From the NCBI GenBank assembly GCA_004431415.1, contig QPMI01000524.1:1-64000 (forward strand): a stretch of 64,000 bases of DNA. Direction: 5' to 3'. Both the position numbers and the translations under genes were made by a program. Position 1 is the stretch's first letter; the number at the start of each line of letters is the position of its first letter. The notes under the pieces are model-generated. The model had not been told where the DNA came from and made no database searches. It was given only the letters and a program-made list of their open reading frames with translations. This stretch comes from Cyanophora paradoxa (taxonomy: Eukaryota; Glaucocystophyceae; Cyanophorales; Cyanophoraceae). This document shows positions 58,691 to 64,000 of this stretch, piece by piece.

Positions 58691-60431
58691 TGAAATTGGC
58701 ACCCCGCCGCGACAAGCAAGTGAGCAGGAAAGCGCATGGACGAACGCGGTCGACGTCTGCGTCACGCGGCCGGCCGCAATCATGGGTAGAATGGAAGACA
58801 CATCTAAACCCTCAAAATATTGTAGCATAGGACGTCGAATGCGTAGATCAAGCAGTTTCTCACGAAATACTTTCCAGTGTCTTGTGCACATATTCTGGCT
58901 TAACTGTACGTTTAGATCAGCAGGCGCGTCGATTTCGTCATGCTTCCGCTTCCTCGAAGTAGAAGGATTCGAGTTGACCGGAAGATCCGTAGGGAGAGGA
59001 ACGAAAGGCTCCAAGTCTGTGATTGTAATAAATCGAAATATCAGCACAACGAGACATATAGGAATAAAAGATAAACACACTCAGTTTCCACCGAAGAAAA
59101 TCGACTCTGACGAAATAACACAACGACGCAAGCATAAAAAGCCCAACCAGTCTCGAGTGTTCAATATACAGTGCTGTGAGGGACAGCAATGTCGTTTCCG
59201 TTGCGCACTCTCGAAGATGATCAGAGATGTGTTTGCCGACGTTGAACACAAGAGACGGCACTTCACCATCGATACGGACGCCAGAAGGAAGGGAAGGGGA
59301 CAAAACAGGATGAAACATAGTCGCGATAGACTCCCCGACTTTACGAGCAGTATCCAAAACTGCTTTCACCTCGGAAATGTTGGCTGAAAAAACTCTCGCC
59401 ATCCGCTGGACCCTTGAAACCTCTTGTGTGAAGATCACCGATGTCTGCTTGTTAGCAGAAAGATCTGAAGTCCCCTCCACAATTGCTTCCGCAACGTGTA
59501 CAGATCCCATGCCCATCTGCAGGAGCACCACAGGCACAATCAATAATAAGAAAGGTACAGCCATTAAGGTGAGCACATACCACATCACTGTCGTTCGATT
59601 TTGGTTGAGGAATGTCGATATCGTGCAACACACGTGCCTTCGTTCATCGTTAACTACAAAACAAATAATAAAAGGGGGAACGTACCGCATCAGAACCCGA
59701 TGGACCCTGACAATCGGAAGATTCAGCAGGTCTCTGAGAACCATGCTTAAGGTGAGCACATACCACATCACTATCGTTCGATTTTGGTTGATGATTGTCG
59801 ATATCGTGCGACACACGTGCCTTCGTTCATCGTTAACTACAAAACAAATAATAGAAGGGGGAACGTACCGCATCAGAACCCGATGGACCCTGACAATCGG
59901 AAGATTCAGCAGGTCTCTGAGAACCATGCTTGTTTCCCTTCTGTCTGCCCGCACTACTTCCATGCCACCTCACTTTCGACACTTCAGGCTTAGTTCGATA
60001 AGGAGACGGATAATCTACAACCGCAATGACGTCCGATTCAGCTGCAGCATACACAAACTTCAAACACACAGAACAGAGGAGGAATCGGAATGCGAATTCC
60101 ACATACCCTCCGAAGATGAAGAAGCTCCCGAATTCGAAGGCGACGGTACGGGGGCCGCAAGGGATGCAGCCGGCAGAGGCGCGCCAGTTCCCGCGAGCGA
60201 CGACTGCCCAGTACCCTGCGACGCGATAAGGGTATCCAGCAGCGCATGAGCTCGGAGGCAAACATAAGCATCAAGTGCACGAGGGTACGTACAGAACGGG
60301 GCGGAGGGACCGGCAGTCGGACCACGGGCGGCAGGGCCAGCGGCCATCATGGCCCCGCCAACCGACGGGAGAAGCTCCTGCCCAAAAGAACTGCAACGCG
60401 ACGCACGCACGGTCGCCCGGAGAACCAACAT
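58280..60431 (-). CDS. Spliced gene with duplicated exon and predicted membrane segment
   Basis: Exons in order on the minus strand: an Ala/Ser-rich start (ATG 60,431 or the later MMAAGPAARG) through ALDAYVCLRAHALLDTLIAS to SGASSSSEG, then AESDVIAVVDYPSPYRTKPE. A 63-nt exon KHGSQRPAESSDCQGPSGSD follows and is present twice (about 59,930 and 59,750). Next comes MGMGSVHVAEAIVEGTSDLS with a long helix (EVSRVQRMARVFSANISEVK) and a hydrophobic VGLFMLASLCYFVRVDF. A GTGTGT intron near 59,080 leads to LEPFVPLPTDLPVNSN, a basic SRKRKHDE patch and KVFREKLLDLRIRRPMLQYF. The frame then enters the tandem repeats. No family is recognised; the NLS-like patch and single hydrophobic stretch leave the location unclear. 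Confidence 0.5.
59566..59933. repeat. 184-bp tandem duplication containing one whole exon
   Basis: 59,566-59,750 and 59,751-59,933 are nearly identical (AAGGTGAGCACATACCACAT to CAGCAGGTCTCTGAGAACCA). On the minus strand each unit holds a 63-nt exon with its acceptor (CTTAAG) and donor (GTACGT) plus the following intron, so both copies can be spliced in frame. Confidence 0.9.
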
Positions 60432-61200
60432 GGCAGGCGGAGGGACTGTGAAGCGCACGGGGCTGATGCAGCGAGAGAGGCGGTTGAGGGCGCGCCGCTA
60501 GGCCGGAGCAACTCCTGGTCAAGAGGCCTGCGAGACGCGTGACCTCGGAGATACGGTAAGGCAGACAAAAGCACGAGTAGGCGAACAGGCAAGGGGCGGC
60601 AGGACCGGCGGCCAACAAGGACTCGCCGACAGCTGCAAGTGGACCCTTGCCCGGAGAGCTGCGACACAAACACGTGCGCTCAGACGCGTGACGAAGCACG
60701 AGGAGGCACGAGAAAGCGCACGGGGCGGGGGCAGCGAGAAGAACCGTGGAGGGCGCACCGCCAGGCCCAAACGACTCATTATCCGGAGGCCTGCGATGGA
60801 GTTTAGCTCGGTGCTTGAGATCGGAGACACGAAGAGACAGGCAGGGACACGAGGTGACGAACAGCCCGGGGCAGCAGGGACGGCGGCCGTCGAAGACTCG
60901 CCGAAAGCTGCAAGTGAACCCTGCCGCGGAGACCTGCGACGCATAGGCCTGCACGTTCGCTCAGATTCACGACATGACAGGATGAGACACGGGGCGGCGC
61001 ACCGGGCCGGGGGGCGGGAAGGGACAGAGGGGCGTGAGGCTGGACCCGACCGACGCTTCATCCGGAGGTCTGGAACGCGTGTTAGCTCGGCACGCAACAA
61101 CAGCAAGATAGTGCAAAAAGCAACGCACGGAGCTAAAGCGACAGATGCGACGGGGATTGCGCAGACTGATGTCAGAGGCTCTTTGCCAGCCACCGCCCTC
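60300..61200. repeat. Degenerate repeats related to those at 58.1-58.7 kb
   Basis: Four to five units of about 150-170 bp sharing CCGGAG(A/G)-CTGCGA, TAGCTCGG, CACGAGG and AGAAGCTCCTGCCC-like blocks. They cover the 5' region of the gene at 58,280-60,431 and the space beyond. Long frames on either strand are probably incidental. Confidence 0.6.
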
Positions 61201-61483
61201 CGATTAGCTTCTGGTTATAACCACCAAAAATCAGAAAGTTGTAGACTAAATTAAGAAGATAAGCACTGAAACAAACAGACCTTTTTCTTTCCAAACTAAA
61301 TCGTCGACCGCAGCGCGATCACGAGTACGGAAATCGGCCCACCATGACTGGGACTGTACGACAAAAGAATACCACTCAAATACAAAAAGGGAGTGAAAGG
61401 AAAAAACAACAGGTAATCATACCAGAGATCCAGTAAGGAAACTGCAAGATTTGTCGATCTAATACTGGTACCTACGCAGAGAA

Positions 61484-62380
61484 TTAAAAATCACGAATGA
61501 AAGCACTATAGAAAGTAAGATAGATATGCACCCGAAGACTGCCCTGTACCGCAGAAACTCTAGCATTCAAAATCGCAATCATCTCTTGTTTACACGAAAA
61601 GACCATATCCATGACTTTCGCAACGGCATCATCCAGCAACGGCTGTAGACCTTCCAATTCCTCCTTCTGCGCATCGACTGTAGAGTGCAGTTTGGGATAC
61701 GCCTCCTTCGGAAAACGAGATATTTCATCATCCTCTGCAGGAAACAGAGGCTGCGACTGCATCAAGTCCGTAAATTCAAGGTGCAGCGCCCAAGTCTCCA
61801 TGCCATGAACGAAGGCCTTCTTTCCAGCCGCAAACATAGAATTCACGTTGACGCCCTCTTCACCTGCGTTTGCAAGAACTCGAAATTCTATGCAGGCATT
61901 GAAGGTCAACTTGTACAGACTCCATGTCCGATAGTAGCTGCATAACAAAGCTGCGTATTTTGATGACTCCGTTATCAGCAGGTCAAGGTCAACTATGTAG
62001 TCTTCACCAGCAGCCTTAGGTCCGGCCAAAAATGGTCCCAGAGCATCATCTGGCCCCAGAGCATCGACTCCAATCGATGGCATCTTACGCTTGAAGGATG
62101 AGATCTGTTTCTTTACAAGGTCCTTGATTTCGAGTAGTGTGCCAGAGATAAAAAGTCCTTCTGTAATGAAGGGTTCAAGGAAATCGTCGATGTCCGATTT
62201 AGCCGTATCCTTTGAACGCAAAAGCTCCCAAGCCAGGCGCATGCGCCGATGTAGCGGGATGCTTGCTACTTTGCATGCACTCAGATAGTGGTCATCATCG
62301 TAATAATGAGCGCACTGAGCTGATATATGCTCCAGTACATTCACCAGGATAAGAAACTCAGACACCCGTCCCCAGCTCAT
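61484..62380 (-). CDS. Unrecognised ~300-residue helical protein
   Basis: One long frame from ATG 62,380 (MSWGRVSEFLILVNVLEHIS) to 61,484. It is nearly all alpha-helical, with helices such as AWELLRSKDTAKSDIDDFLE and LITESSKYAALLCSYYRTWS, a loop DALGPDDALGPFLAG, and a C-terminal helix VMDMVFSCKQEMIAILNARV. A GT donor after VSAVQG suggests a further exon, in which case the last residues (YLTFYSAFIRDF) are intronic. No signal peptide or zinc site is seen. Neighbouring minus-strand genes share this helical character but not obvious sequence. Confidence 0.5.
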   Translation of the reverse strand: MSWGRVSEFLILVNVLEHISAQCAHYYDDDHYLSACKVASIPLHRRMRLAWELLRSKDTAKSDIDDFLEPFITEGLFISGTLLEIKDLVKKQISSFKRKMPSIGVDALGPDDALGPFLAGPKAAGEDYIVDLDLLITESSKYAALLCSYYRTWSLYKLTFNACIEFRVLANAGEEGVNVNSMFAAGKKAFVHGMETWALHLEFTDLMQSQPLFPAEDDEISRFPKEAYPKLHSTVDAQKEELEGLQPLLDDAVAKVMDMVFSCKQEMIAILNARVSAVQGSLRVHIYLTFYSAFIRDF

Positions 62381-62399
62381 GACGCGATGCTTCACTGCG

Positions 62400-64000
62400 T
62401 ATCATACATCAGAAGAAGCCAGATAAGGTAATGCAAAGGTACAGAAACATCATTGGGCATACATATACCTCGAATAGGAGATGCAGACAAAGCAACAGAC
62501 ATTCACAGCGGGCACCCCGAGATGCACACCTAGTATGAAGGGGCAAACATCAGACAAAGCAGTTACACAGTCGTCGGGAGGCAGTACAACCACTGAAAAC
62601 AGCGTACCAAGGACGGATACAACACAGAATGCAGACCGAGAGGAAGCAAAGTGGGACAAAAGAACCACTCAACGCCCCGACTTGAAGGCCACCCACGCGC
62701 TGGAGAGCGAAATAAGATGATAGCTAAACCCTCATTATGGGCAGGAGGGATGGCGCATGGGACGGGCGACGCACCAGAAATGTTAGCGCCAAAAAGAAGG
62801 GAAGACAACCAGGGCAGCAGACATAAAAGGCTTTAATCCGATGACCCCTACAGATCGAAGAGCCATACATTAGCAAGTGCGGTCACCGCTGAGAGCCGCG
62901 ATGCAGGATCTGAGCTTATAACAAGTGCGTACCGATTTTCGTCAAAACCGAAGCTGCAGTCAGTAAAACGACGGTGACGGTGATGGCCGGCAAAGGAGCG
63001 GAAAAGTCCCAACCCTGCGTAAAGCCACACATCAACTCCATGGCTCGCAACTGTACTATGCGCGGCGAAGGCAGCACGGCCTCACGCTAGCCGGGGCGCT
63101 ACTAGCGATAGAATCGCTAATAGTCAATAGGTGGTCTCTAGCACCGCATGCGCAACTGACTAACCGCGGCAGTTACGGTTGCATGCAACTAACCGCGAGA
63201 CCAAGGGCCCCAAGTCCAAACATTACGACCGGCGAGCGACGATAGATGTAGAGAAAGCGTGCACGTACCAAGCACTATGATCGTTGCTTCTAGGACCCAG
63301 CCGAGCCACGGACGACGCAAGCCCGGAGCGATGAAGCTGGCGCACGAACGAAGCACGCCTGGCCAAGCCAGGATAGCGGGACAGCTCTTTCCACTTGAAG
63401 CCGAGCAGGCCGCGAGGCCACCGCCCGCGGAAGCTGATCAGACTTGAGGCCAGGCACGCCAGCGCCACGCCAGGGATTGACTGATGTCCGGGTACAAAAA
63501 CAATGCAGGAGATCAAATTCTACGGCCTTAGTGGCGCCCGTACGCGTCGGACGCCGTCACTTAAAAGACTGCAGCACTTTAAGCACAGCCGCGACAGTAC
63601 GGCGCTGGCCTCGACGACTCTCGCGCGCGCGCCGAGCCTAGCACAGGAAGGAATCCCGCCGGCACCCTGGCCGGCGCCACCACCAAGCCGCACAAGCGGG
63701 ACAAAAAACATCACTAACAGACTCTGAGACCGGGGCCGGGAATCAGAAAGGCCGGCGCCGCCGGTCGCAGCAGCTGATACGACTTCGACGTCGACAGACA
63801 GCAGCTTCATTCAAGACAAGCAGAGAGTCCAACGCCTAGATCCCCTGCCATGAGCAGCAAGAACAAATTCAACATGCAAATACAATGACATACACACACA
63901 CAGCTACCTAGGCGCGGCAGGGCGGGGGGCTGCGCGGCGGAGCAGGGCGGCGGACCCGGTGCAGGCAAGATGGGTCCACGGCGGATGCGAAGCGCAAGCG
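62400..64000. other. Stretch without a supportable gene
   Basis: Short frames only. A minus-strand 60-codon frame (62,848-63,030) containing FGFDENRYALVISSDPASRL and minus frames at 63,223-63,516 and 63,520-63,810 could be exons, but no joins are convincing. A (CA)n tract lies at about 63,890. Confidence 0.25.

Overview
This is eukaryotic nuclear DNA, most likely from a filamentous fungus of basidiomycete type. Genes are split by very short GT-AG introns (about 40-90 nt), several with a CTAAC- or CTRAC-like branch site just before the acceptor. F-box-like proteins recur, a fungal-style EXO5 is present and there is a fungal-style Helitron. No operons, ribosome-binding sites or bacterial features are seen. 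The species cannot be named. The weak housekeeping content, many repeats and many unrecognised spliced genes fit an accessory or subtelomeric region.

Layout. 0-9 kb: small, fast-evolving genes, including a paralogue pair (67-582 and 3976-4560), a broken histone H3-like gene (3211-3707), a possible ubiquitin/SUMO-like fragment (5163-5367) and unrecognised spliced genes. 12-14.2 kb: F-box gene with leucine-rich segments. 14.5-16.9 kb: unrecognised multi-exon gene. 17-20.6 kb: a possible beta-propeller-like gene and a coiled-coil gene. 20.6-22.6 kb: an intact spliced EXO5 (PD-(D/E)XK, Fe-S exonuclease V), the clearest cellular gene. 22.9-23.6 kb: GC-rich minisatellite.

23.74-34.17 kb: a giant palindromic (foldback-like) element. 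Its tips are arrays of a palindromic ~107-bp unit, its arms are ~2.7 kb inverted GC-rich copies, and its centre is a 713-bp tandem array. 34.4-35.8 kb: a degenerate repeat family. 35.8-37.3 kb: an intact deoxynucleoside kinase divergent from a small two-exon gene. 37.34-45.58 kb: a near-complete Helitron replicase-helicase read on the minus strand, with N-terminal zinc fingers, a Y2 HUH nuclease, a Pif1-type helicase and a probable C-terminal OTU protease. 46.3-63 kb: mostly minus-strand genes (F-box types, a Cys-rich protein, helical or membrane proteins), a poly(A)-tailed LINE-like insertion with a 14-bp target duplication (55,838-57,844), and several tandem repeats.

Caution. Several clearly homologous frames are broken by one- or two-base losses inside homopolymers: histone H3, paralogue B, the 48-kb F-box gene and copy 4 of the 713-bp array. 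This looks at least partly like uncorrected long-read indels, so 'pseudogene' calls here are provisional. Exon boundaries were read by eye. Where they are given to the base the reading frame joins; elsewhere they are approximate.
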